29,571 bases of DNA from Thraustochytrium sp. TN22 (Eukaryota; Sar; Bigyra; Thraustochytrida; Thraustochytriidae), in NCBI GenBank assembly GCA_013306675.1, contig JABLUY010000346.1:1-29571 (forward strand), read 5' to 3'. Of the stretch, positions 1-8,085 are shown one piece after another; the stretch's first letter is position 1, and each line of letters opens with the position of its first letter. The position numbers were made by a program, and so were the translations under genes. The notes under the pieces were generated by a model, which saw only the letters and a program-made list of their open reading frames with translations, did not search any database and had not been told where the DNA came from.

Positions 1-825
1 AGCATCGTCTTTGGTGGCGTCGAGACTTTCCTCGAGGTCACTGGGACGCGTCTTTTGCTGCACTTTGCGGCGGGCGGCGCCACGCAGCTGGCGCGTCAGA
101 CGCAGCTTCTCCAGAGCCGGCTTCGCGAGATCGATACGTCCTTCATGAAGGGCAAGCTGGCACCGGAGCTCTTTCTGAGCTCGGACGGCACGGCGGAGCC
201 CGGGTCGTGCGCGCCCGCGGCCAGTCTCGCGAAGCTTGGCGCCAGGCGCCTTCAGGTGCGGACCTTGACCTCGGGCGTTCTCCCGCTCTCCGCCTTTAGC
301 GCCTTTGTTGACGATTTCGTTCAGGCCACGGGCCTGCAGGAAGCCTCCACCGCGGGCGCCGCCAAGCCGTTCCACGTCTTCCTCTCGCATGCCTGGGGCA
401 CGAACGGCACGACGCACGGCCGCGTGAAGCAGATTGCGCAGCTTCTCGCCTCTCGACATGGCATCACGTGCTGGCTCGACGAGAACGAGATGCAGGGCAA
501 CGTCATGCAGGCCATGGCGCAGGGCATCGACCAGTGCGCGGCGAGCGTGATCTTTGTGACGCGCGAGTACATGTCCAAGGTCAACACGCCCAGTGAGCAG
601 GACGACAACTGCCGTGACGAGTTCGCGTACATCCGACACCAGCACAAGCAGGCCCGTATGGTACCGTGTGTGCTCGAGGAGGCCATGGCCGACACAAGCA
701 CGTGGACCGGTTTCTTCGCTTTCGGCCTGGGCGGCAACGCACTCTTCACCCCAGTGCTCTCGAGTCCGCCGTCCGATGAGGAGATTGATCTCCTGGCTGA
801 GCGCATCCGCACGGCCATCAAATGA
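1..825 (+). CDS. TIR-domain protein, 5' partial
   Basis: The frame is open from the first base of the window, so the start lies outside; it ends at TGA 823-825. 274 residues are visible. From about residue 124 there is a TIR fold: the beta-A strand with FLSHAW, then a CWLDENEM segment matching the strand and BB loop, then a GI-DQC helix and an IFVT strand. TIR domains act in signalling as protein-interaction modules or as NAD-cleaving enzymes. By eye, the position of the catalytic glutamate of plant and SARM1 TIRs is occupied by Asn (about residue 167, in QGNV), so NAD hydrolysis is uncertain. The roughly 120 residues before the TIR are not recognised. Proteins with a C-terminal TIR of this kind are common in protists, where their partners are mostly unknown. 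The domain call is strong; the biological role is open. Confidence 0.8.
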   Translation, partial: SIVFGGVETFLEVTGTRLLLHFAAGGATQLARQTQLLQSRLREIDTSFMKGKLAPELFLSSDGTAEPGSCAPAASLAKLGARRLQVRTLTSGVLPLSAFSAFVDDFVQATGLQEASTAGAAKPFHVFLSHAWGTNGTTHGRVKQIAQLLASRHGITCWLDENEMQGNVMQAMAQGIDQCAASVIFVTREYMSKVNTPSEQDDNCRDEFAYIRHQHKQARMVPCVLEEAMADTSTWTGFFAFGLGGNALFTPVLSSPPSDEEIDLLAERIRTAIK

Positions 826-1240
826 CGAAAAACTAGCTTTGAAATCAACACAGCACTTGTTGCTGCCTCGTATCGTTGTTCCACGCTCGAAAAAAAAGGC
901 CGGGGCGGCTAATATACTGAAAGCATTGTCTGTTCGGCGGAGTGCGATGCCTCGCAAGGCTTTTTCTGTTGTGTTCTGCCTTCTCTGCGCGCTCGTGGAC
1001 CTTCCGTGCCAGCTGCCGTGCTTCAGACCAAGATGCACTGCTTCTGTAAGACTAGGTGTCGTGGCGCACGCGTCGCGAGTGGTCGTTCTGGTGATTATTG
1101 CATCGTTCTGCATGGAGTGCACGGGCACGAAGGCATCGCAACTCATCGTCGGTATCGCCTGACAAAGGCCACAAGACCAAAGGCTGTGTGAGGCATTCCA
1201 TAAGCCTCAAAGAGACCAGCTTGTGTCACGAATCACGAAG
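826..1240. other. Convergent intergenic stretch
   Basis: This stretch holds the 3' flank of the TIR gene, and the 3' flank of the doubtful minus-strand gene if that is real. It has a short A-run near 890 and lower GC content than the coding DNA. No convincing gene, RNA or repeat is seen. Confidence 0.5.
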
Positions 1241-1882
1241 TTACGTGCTGGTACTCCACGGACCAGCGCGCCCAACGCTGCATTCAGGCTGACGATCCGC
1301 GGCCGCCAGCGCGAACCTCAGTGCTTCGGCGTGGGGCTCTACGGCGGCCACGGCCTCGGCACCCTCGCGCAAATTCTTGACAAGCCGCAGAAAGTTGGCC
1401 GACTGAATCGCGCACGTACCATCCGGGCTGTATTCGAGATTGAAGCGCTTCAGCAGGCGGTATGGCGCTCACCCGCGCACCTCGTGCTCCACGAGTTCTG
1501 CCACAGCGTCCTGGCCTTCCCGAATGCGGCCCACATCAGCCAAGGGCTGCTGCACACCCATCGCTGCAGGAGGCGCACGCAGCCTCTTATGGGCGTCAGT
1601 TTTTTTGCTTTCGTCACCTGGGACGGCCTCGCGCCCATATCGCGACGGGCTTCTCTTCTGCCTCGTTTTCCGCAGCGCTCGCTGCCGCCTCGCGCGCTTC
1701 GAGCGCGCCTTGGCGCCGTTGCGACGCCGCTTCTCGCTGACGACTGGGTTGGTGCCTCGTCCGTGACTCGGACTCCGACTCCGTTCCGAGTCCCGCCGCT
1801 GGCGGCTTGCGCCGCAGCGGCGGCTTGCTGCCAGTGGTCATCTCCGAGTCCGAGTCCGAGTCCGCTTCCCGTTCGTGGCCAT
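1241..1882 (-). pseudogene. Unrecognised basic, Arg/Ser-containing protein; frame broken by two TGA codons
   Basis: Read on the minus strand from ATG 1880-1882 (a GGGATGGCC context) to TAA 1241-1243, one frame runs 214 codons. It is interrupted only by TGA at 1838-1840 and 1469-1471. The middle is basic, with RSRSPS and KRRRN patches. The part after the second TGA reads like a normal folded protein, with PYRLLKRFNLEY, then ANFLRLVKNLREGAEAV and an Ala-rich helix, and has GC-rich third positions. The antisense frames look like mirrors of it. The second TGA lies in GGGTGAGC, which resembles a splice donor, but no acceptor keeps the frame. Options are a decayed gene, mis-assembly, unresolved splicing, or recoded UGA. 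Other genes here use TGA as a normal stop. I do not recognise the family. If real, it would share a bidirectional promoter with the gene at 2029. Confidence 0.4.
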
Positions 1883-1967
1883 CCCCGCCCGCGCACTGCG
1901 CACATGCCTGCTTGACTCTGAGCATCCTCACTGCACCATGACTGCATGACTCCGAGTCCGAGTGACC
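1764..1967. repeat. GAGTCC hexamer clusters
   Basis: Three short runs of the hexamer GAGTCC/GGACTC lie near 1764-1794, 1842-1866 and 1950-1967. On the minus strand, depending on frame, they encode SRSP-like, ESES-like or RTRT dipeptides. The runs overlap the start of the doubtful minus-strand gene and the promoter of the gene at 2029. Confidence 0.6.
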
Positions 1968-2028
1968 CTCTCTCTGTGAGGGAACTTGCAGCGAAGTGAC
2001 TCTGCCTGCAATCGCCGCAAATCCGTTG

Positions 2029-2997
2029 ATGGCGGCGCAGCAGGAGAAAGGCTCCACCAACGTGATCGTGACGGCCGGCAGCTGCGGCGCGCCAAGTCCG
2101 GCTGGCGCAGGTCGCGTGCGCGGTGCCTGGGGCGGTGGCCGGCGAGGAGGCTGCGCGCGCGGGAGGCCGCGACGCGGCCGCATGCAGACCGCGCAGCGGC
2201 TGCGGCCCCGCGCGGGCAGCGGCGGCTTGAGCCTGGGCGGCATGGAGACGCTGCGCGAGGACGCGCAGCCGGGCGAGGACGAGGACGAGGAGATGGACTT
2301 GGACCGCGAGCTTCGGCTGGACCTGTCGATGCTGTCGCTGGCGAGCTGCGAAACGCTCGGCAGCGAGGCGGACGCGTCCTCGCTGCGGTCGCTGGGCAAG
2401 CGCGGCTCGCAGGCGAGTCTGGGCGCGGGCCGCAGGCGCAGCGTGCGCGCCGAGACGCACCCGCAGCGTCAGTCGACGCCGCGGAGGCGGCTCTTCGAGG
2501 CGCGCATGGCCGACCAGGTCTTTTGCCATGGGCCGAAGGTGACCTCGACGTCGAAGATGCACACGAGCGAGAGCGTAGGCAGCGGGCTCTCGCCAAACAC
2601 AGCGACGGAGCAGCAGCTGCAGGAGGAGGTGGCCCTGGCCGTGACGCCGAGGCTGGCGCGGTCCTCGAGCTACATGGGGCTGGCGGGTTCGTCCATGCCG
2701 CAAACTTCGCGCGGACGCACGGGCGTCCGCGGCTATTGGCATGGCCGGTTATTGGGGAGTGACCTCCGCCTGACGAGGTCCGCACGCAGCCTTCCGCGCG
2801 AGACGCTCGAGTGTATTGCCGCCACGGCGCGCGAGGTGGCGGCTGAGTCGCTCTTTGCCGGGACGCGTAACGTGGCCTTTGCATTGGGCGCCACACAGTC
2901 TGCCGCGAACCTGCCCACGTTCTCCATGGGCTGCTATCCGCTCGGTACGATGGACTCGGTCCGGGAGGACGGCAGCGATCTGGATGACATGGAGTGA
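2029..2997 (+). CDS. Hypothetical protein, Ser/Arg-rich, mostly disordered
   Basis: This 322-residue frame starts at ATG 2029, the first ATG after an in-frame stop at 1963-1965, and ends with TGA. GC-rich third positions and acidic clusters favour this frame over its overlapping shadows. The N-terminus is rich in Gly and Arg. An acidic patch (DEDEEMDLD) follows at about residues 77-88, then Ser-rich stretches such as SLASCETLGSEADASSLRSL and RSSSYMGLAGSS that resemble phosphorylation targets. The C-terminus has a conserved-looking part (about residues 255-310, with ETLECIAATAREVAAESL) and ends acidic (DGSDLDDME). I see no known domain, signal peptide or membrane segment. It is probably a lineage-specific regulatory or scaffold protein, but no function can be assigned. 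Unseen introns are possible. Confidence 0.6.
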   Translation: MAAQQEKGSTNVIVTAGSCGAPSPAGAGRVRGAWGGGRRGGCARGRPRRGRMQTAQRLRPRAGSGGLSLGGMETLREDAQPGEDEDEEMDLDRELRLDLSMLSLASCETLGSEADASSLRSLGKRGSQASLGAGRRRSVRAETHPQRQSTPRRRLFEARMADQVFCHGPKVTSTSKMHTSESVGSGLSPNTATEQQLQEEVALAVTPRLARSSSYMGLAGSSMPQTSRGRTGVRGYWHGRLLGSDLRLTRSARSLPRETLECIAATAREVAAESLFAGTRNVAFALGATQSAANLPTFSMGCYPLGTMDSVREDGSDLDDME

Positions 2998-3367
2998 GAT
3001 GAACGCCTGTGTGACGTGAACGAACTAGCTCAGCGAGAGGGAGGTGAGTGAGTGCGTGGGTGAGCGAGCGGGCGTGTGTATGTACAATGGACAAGAACAA
3101 GAATAGGGATCGTGCCGCAGCAAGGTCCTGATGCGGGAAACGACAAGAGGTGATTACACTATGCGATCATCGAAAGTGAAAAATGAGAGATAATGCCCCT
3201 CCCTCCCACTCACTCCATCTTCTTCTTCTTTGTGTGTGTGCGTGTGGGAGAGGAAGAAATGGCACTGCTGCTGCTCGCTGGCGTCTTGTTTTTCTGCTTG
3301 CTTGTTTTCTTGTTTGCCTGCATGCTTGCTTGCGAGCCTTCCTGCCTGTCTGCTGTTCTTGGGTTGG
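2998..3367. other. Convergent intergenic stretch with T/C-rich tail
   Basis: These are the 3' flanks of two convergent genes. There is a short G+AGT-rich run at 3030-3075, a TTCTTCTTCTTTGTGTGTG tract near 3220 and a CTTGCTTG/CCTGCC-type tetranucleotide-rich stretch at about 3290-3350. On the minus strand this becomes CAAGCAAG/GGCAGG, comparable to the GGCA array downstream of the zinc-finger gene. No gene is seen. Confidence 0.5.
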
Positions 3368-4621
3368 TCACGGGGTCGTCCACAAAAGCCAGAAGATGCT
3401 CTTACTTCTCGGCGGCCTTGGGGGCACCTTGACGTCAACCGGCTTGGCGGCGCCAAAGATGGCAGAGCTGCGCGAGGAAGACGCCGCAGGCGGGTCCTTC
3501 TTGGTGCGGGAGGCGAGCTTGAGGCGCGGGCGATCGGCCTCGTCCTGTGCCGTGGGCTCAGGGGGAAGGTCGTCGTGGCCGCCACCCATGCCCATACCCA
3601 TGCCGCCGCCGCCGCCGCCGTAGGGATCCATTCCCTGCTGGCCTGCGCCGCGCCGGGCCACGCCAAAGGCGGCGTTGTCCTGGAAGCCAGCGCCATCGGC
3701 AGCGCCGCCACGTGCGCGGCTCGAGCCAAAGGCGCCGCTGCCGGCGCGGTCCTCGCCGTAGCCGCCTCCGCCGCTGCCGCCGCCAAAGCCATCACCGCCG
3801 CCGCCGAAGCCGACGCCGCGCGACGAGGAGCCGCCGCGAGGGGGGCCGCCGGGGCCGCCGCCCGGGCCGCCACGGCGGTTGCCGCCCTTCTGGTCGGCGA
3901 CGTTGATGCGCAGCTCACGCTCGCCCCAGGGCTGGCCGTTGTACTGCAGCGCAGTCACGAGCGACTGCTTGTCGTTGAACTCCACGTAGCCCATGCCGCG
4001 GGGCTCGCCAGTCTCCCGGTCGTAGGCGATGCGCACCTCCTTGATGGACAGGCCCTCGAAGAGCGCCTCGAGGTCGCCCTGCACGGTCTGGAAGGGGATG
4101 TTGCCGACGAAGGCCGTGAAGGGCGGCTCCTCCGGAACCGGCCGCTGCGCGTGCGCACCGCCGCTGTAGCTGCCGAAGGCACCGCCGCCGCCGCCGCCGC
4201 CACCACCGAAGCCACCACCGCCGCCGCCGCCGAAGCCGCCGCCGCCGCCCCCGCGGAAGCCGCCACCACCGCCGCCGCCGCCGCCGAAGCCGCCGCCGCC
4301 GCCACGGGGCGGGCCGCCGCCGCCGCCGCCGCCGCCGCGGCCCTTGGCCTGCGCCACGTCGATGCGCAGCCTGCGGCCCATCCACTCCTGGTTGTTGTAG
4401 CCGAGCGCGGTCTGCAGGCTCTCCTCGTCCGCGAACTCCACGTAGCCGAAGCCCTTGAAGGTGCCCTCCTCGCGGTCATGGATGAGCCGCACCTGGTCCA
4501 CGTTCAGGCCCTGGAACAGCGCGTCCACGTCGCCCTGCGTGCAGTCGAACGGCAGGTTCCCGATGAAGCACGTGAACTGCCCGCTGCCGCCGCCGCCGCC
4601 GCCGCCGCCGAAGGACGCCAT
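3368..4621 (-). CDS. eIF4B-like translation factor with two RRM domains
   Basis: 417 residues, ATG at 4621 in GAGGATGGCG context. The first RRM (about residues 15-92) has RNP2 CFIGNLPF and RNP1 KGFGYVEF. The second (about 167-242) has AFVGNIPF and RGMGYVEF. They are separated by a long Gly/Phe-Gly linker built from CCGCCG-type codons. The C-terminus carries RPRLKLASR followed by SSAIFGAAKPVD, the signature seen in eIF4B-family proteins (IFGGAKPVD in the human protein). eIF4B/4H proteins stimulate the eIF4A helicase during mRNA scanning in the cytosol. Two RRMs is unusual, since animal eIF4B has one. The last 20 codons look out of frame: one extra C in the C5 run near 3418-3422 would give a tail ending PPKAAEK and a TAA at once, against the present hydrophobic tail SIFWLLWTTP. 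A nucleolar Gly-rich RRM protein is the alternative. Confidence 0.85.
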   Translation of the reverse strand: MASFGGGGGGGGSGQFTCFIGNLPFDCTQGDVDALFQGLNVDQVRLIHDREEGTFKGFGYVEFADEESLQTALGYNNQEWMGRRLRIDVAQAKGRGGGGGGGGPPRGGGGGFGGGGGGGGGFRGGGGGGFGGGGGGGFGGGGGGGGGAFGSYSGGAHAQRPVPEEPPFTAFVGNIPFQTVQGDLEALFEGLSIKEVRIAYDRETGEPRGMGYVEFNDKQSLVTALQYNGQPWGERELRINVADQKGGNRRGGPGGGPGGPPRGGSSSRGVGFGGGGDGFGGGSGGGGYGEDRAGSGAFGSSRARGGAADGAGFQDNAAFGVARRGAGQQGMDPYGGGGGGMGMGMGGGHDDLPPEPTAQDEADRPRLKLASRTKKDPPAASSSRSSAIFGAAKPVDVKVPPRPPRSKSIFWLLWTTP

Positions 4622-4731
4622 CCTCTCCTCTCCGCTCTCGCTGCTGCCTTTCCGCCGCTGCTGCTGCTCTTCTCCCCCTCGCGCTCGTACCCGAGGTACG
4701 ACCGCCCTTGTTCTTCTCCTTCTCCTCCAGG

Positions 4732-4755
4732 TCGCTCGCTCGCTCGCTCGCTCGC
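4732..4755. repeat. CTCG tetranucleotide microsatellite
   Basis: About six copies of CTCG upstream of the eIF4B-like gene. The same tetranucleotide, as GAGC, recurs inside the intron of the next gene. Confidence 0.8.
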
Positions 4756-5475
4756 GCTGCGCGCGGGCGCGGCGCGGCGCGACGACGCTGGGCGCGGGCG
4801 CCGGGCGAGCGCGGGACGGCGGGCGGGAGGCGCGCGCGCGGCGGAGACGGGCGTCTCCAGCCGGCGGAGCGGTCTGCCCGACGGAGCTGCCTGGATACGG
4901 CGGCCGCCCATTCGGCCGTCGCGCTGCCGGCGAAGTTACGCTCCGCCGACCGCGGCCAAGGCGTGCAATCCGCGTAACTTGGCTGGCAAAGTTTGAGCGC
5001 AGGACGCGCGCTCTGCCCTGCGATCTGCCCGATCACGCCTGTCAAAGGACTAAAAGGGGGGCGTGGTGCGCCGGCGTGGCCAGAGGTGTGGCGAAGAAGA
5101 AACCAGCCTGGATGAAGGATGGCGGCGCTTTTTAATGTTCTCTCGCATCAAGGCTTGTGCCTTGCTCTGTGTGTAATCGTGGAGCGTTGGATCGTCCTGC
5201 AGAGCTTGCGATTGAGATGATTCGCAGGCTCCGAGGTTGCGATTTGGGCGGTCTGTCTCATCACAGCTCGCAGCAAGTAAGCAGTCATTGCGGCAGGGCC
5301 GCATGAGCGACAAAAGTGCGGTGCCGCAAAGTGGAGCAGTATGTTGAATTAGACGGCTCGGGCGTCAGGAAGAGTTCGTCCCAAGGCCCTTGTAATAAGG
5401 ACGACGACAGACGACAAGGACGGCGGCGGCAATGAAGCGAATATCAATCTTGCAGAGTTGTGTGTGTTTTACTTT

Positions 5476-5497
5476 TTGGGCTGGGCCGCCAGCCCAA
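5476..5497. other. Perfect stem-loop in 3' flank
   Basis: TTGGGCTGG and CCAGCCCAA form a perfect 9-bp stem closed by the tetraloop GCCG, about 245 bases beyond the stop of the F-box/P4H gene. It could be a 3' UTR structure. There is no evidence for a function. Confidence 0.4.
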
Positions 5498-5528
5498 CGT
5501 CCCCTTTAGGTTCCTCAAACTTTTGACC

Positions 5529-5559
5529 AGAGAGAGAGAGAGAGACGGCGGCGGCGGCG
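5529..5559. repeat. AG and GGC microsatellites
   Basis: About nine AG dinucleotides run directly into four GGC trinucleotides, in the 3' flank of the F-box/P4H gene. Confidence 0.75.
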
Positions 5560-5742
5560 CCAGCCCTTGTGTGGATCGATCGCGCTTGTAGAACGCTAGT
5601 GGATTGCGACTACCATAGTGGAGAGAGAGAAAGAAGAGAAGTAGAAGGCGGGTGGCGCGAGGCGAGCGTTGCGAGAGCACACGGGTTGTCGGGCACGTGA
5701 AATGGCTCGCCTCGGCGTTGGATTGTGGGGGGCAAGCAGTGC

Positions 5743-8085
5743 TCACCAGAACCAATTGGTGACAGCGACACGGCCATGAAAGGATGGCCGCACCTCGTGG
5801 TCCAAGAGGCCACTAAGGAAGAGGACCATGCGCCCTGGCTTGGGCCTGAGATCCAAAACGGGCTCTGACGGCAGGTGGCTGAGCCAGAGTCGAAGCTGCG
5901 TATGATCGAGCGAGCGAGCGAGCGAGCGAGTGCGTCAGTCGGTGCGTGAGTCATTGCTTCCTTCCAGTGTCCTGGGTCTCGTTGTTCCATGTTGAAAATG
6001 GAGGCGCGGACGCGCGCGCAAACGTACCTTTCCTCCGTGGGACTCGTCCCAGGATGGATTGCAGTAGCAAATGGCGGTGAGACGGCGATTGTCGGAGGTC
6101 TTGGCGCCATCGTCCGGGGTGGCGTCGCGGTGGCGTCGGTAGCCCTCGCCCTGGTCGGGGTAAAATGCGAGCTGCGCCTCGCGGCCGCCCTGGAGCTTGA
6201 CGACGGCGCCGGCCTCCTCGTAGAGCTTGGTGAAGCGGTCGAGGACGGGGGCAAAGGGCGCCCTGTTCCCCGGGGCAACCTCTCGGTTGAGCCAGAGGAG
6301 ACAGTCGCCGCGCGCCGAGGGCGGGTCGCCGCGCGTCATAAAGAAAGAGGAAGGTTCTGGGAGGTCGAGCTTTTCGAGCTCGTCCGCCGGGAGGTTGAGC
6401 ACGGAATGCGTCATCTTGACGAACTCGAGGCACTGCTGAAACACGGCGCGCACGGCGGCCTCGTCAAGAAAGTCGTCGACGACGCAAAAGCCGTTGGTGT
6501 AGAGACTGGCGACGCGCTCGGGCGTGAGCAGCTGGTTCCCGGCGACCTGGGCGACCTGGCTCGCGGCGCTCCAGTGCGGGAAGCGCAGGATGCGGCTGCA
6601 AAAGGCGAACTGGTTCTCGACCAGGTTGACGATGCCGTTGAGGGCGTCCTGCTTGAGGTGGTAAAAGTCCTCGCTGCGCGAGGACCCGGACAGGATGGCG
6701 AGGCGCTCGGCCACCTCCTCGGACTCGAGCGGATCGTCGCCGTTCTCGACCTCGACAAAGTCGGCGTCCTCCATCTTCTCGTTGCCGTCGTCGGTGGTCT
6801 TGCCGCCTCTGCTGGCGGGCGTGGCCTGGTTTGCCGCGGTGGAGTCCACCTCGCTGGCGGTCTTGGACCCGGCCACATACATCTCCACGTCCTTGTCCTC
6901 GTCCTGCGGGGCGGCGGCCGAGGCGGCCGAGGCTGCCGCGGCGGCCGTCGCCGCGGCCTTGACGCCGTCGCTGCCGGCCGTGGGCAGGCCGGCATTGCCC
7001 GCGCCGTCGCGCGGCGCGCGGCCGGCAGCCAGCGCGGCGGCCGTGCCGGCGGAGGCCGAGGCGCGGCTCGCGCGGCGGCGCGTTGGCGCGCTTGCTGTTG
7101 TGGAGGCGGCGGCGTCGTCCATGTCAGTAGCGGCTTTCGCAGCCTTGGCGGCGGCGAAGGGCCCGCTGCCGCCGCCGCCGCCGCCGCTGCCGCCGCCGCC
7201 GCCACCGCCGCCGCCGCTGCCACCGCCCATCAGCCCACCACTGCCGCCGCCGTTGGCGGCCGCCCCGCCGGCAGCGTCAGCCGCGACCTCGTTGCTGGCG
7301 GCGCTGCTGGCGCGCGAGGGCTCCTCGAAACGCTCGCGGCGCGCCTGCTTGAGCTGCGGCTGCGGCGTGTCGTCCATGCTGACGGTCTCCTCCGCGTTCT
7401 CCTCGCTGCCGTCGGCCTTAAGCTCGTTGTACAGGCTGTCGCGGTCGGCGTCCACGTCAAGATCCTGGTCCGCGTCCATGTCCTGGTCCGCGTCGACGTC
7501 GTCGAGCTCGGCGTCCGAGGAGGTGCCGGCGCCGCGCCCCAGGTAGACCTGGCGCTGGCAGGCGCGCGCCGCGTCGGCGAGCGCGGGCGGCACGTCGAGC
7601 GCCGCAATACAGGCCTCGGAGCTGCGCTGCATGAGCTCGGAGAAATCGGGCGGCAGCAGCTTCATGCAGAGCGAGTCGACGACCATGGATCCGACCTGGT
7701 GCGCGCTCCGGTACGTGAGCAGCGCGGCCAGCTTCCCGCGCAGGAAGAAGAGCTGCACGAGGATCTCCCACTCCTGCGCGGTGTAGGGCGAGAGCGCGTT
7801 GTACCGCTTGCTGAGCGTCGCCCACGGGTGCACGACTGCGATCGTGGGCCTCGCCAGGAACTCGTCCGCGTCGTGCACGTCGTAGCTCGCCGACGCCGCT
7901 CGCATCAGGTGCGCCACCACCAGCGCCAGCACGCGGCACGTCGTGCGCAGCGCCTGCGTCTCCGCGGCGCCCAGGTGCCCCAGCACCAGCCCCAGCGCGC
8001 GCCCCGGCACCACCAGCAGCAGGCTCGCGCTGCCCCGCGCCAGCGCGCCGCCGCCCGCCGCGCCGCCCGCCGCGCCGCCCGCCAT
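5743..8085 (-). CDS. F-box-like / prolyl 4-hydroxylase (EGLN/Skp1-type) fusion, two exons
   Basis: CDS is complement of join(5743..5895, 6028..8085), 736 residues. The start is the first ATG, at 8085; frame upstream of it lacks ATG. Residues about 21-60 resemble an F-box (helix, VPGRALGLVLGHL, then LRTTCRVLALV), followed by a conserved-looking helical region to about 200. The middle (about 200-480) is disordered: Asp repeats, Gly runs, Ala runs. The C-terminal 2-oxoglutarate/Fe(II) oxygenase domain has the HxD motif (HRD, H652 and D654) in a YPDQGEGYRRH context, the strand LTAICYCNPSW, GGKLRLW across the splice junction, the distal His in DHEVRP (H719) and the 2-oxoglutarate-binding Arg in HGRVAVTNWF (R728). 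All catalytic residues are present. The family hydroxylates prolines of HIF-alpha or, in Dictyostelium and Toxoplasma, of Skp1 as an oxygen sensor. The F-box assignment is weaker than the oxygenase. Confidence 0.88.
5896..6027 (-). other. Intron of F-box/P4H gene (132 bp, GT-AG)
   Basis: The donor GTACGT follows GGAGGAAAG, and the acceptor is ATACGCAG. The junction is phase 0 and restores GGKLRLW, a conserved strand of the oxygenase. The intron contains six GAGC repeats (5907-5930). It separates the HxD-bearing exon from the distal His and Arg, so the unspliced frame would lack a working active site. Confidence 0.9.

Larger units (their letters stand above)
4622..5742. other. Intergenic: promoter of eIF4B-like gene and 3' flank of F-box/P4H gene
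   Basis: The part next to 4622 is a pyrimidine-rich leader (as read on +) with a CTCG tetranucleotide run and very GC-rich DNA up to about 4985. The rest is less GC-rich. It holds a stem-loop at 5476-5497, AG and GGC microsatellites at 5529-5559 and purine-rich DNA at 5620-5645. Short open frames here have no coding character. No RNA gene is recognised. Confidence 0.5.

Noticed and set aside
3230-4996. 588-codon open frame on the plus strand
   Set aside because: Antisense shadow of the eIF4B-like gene, made of Ala runs from the GGN codons of its Gly linkers.
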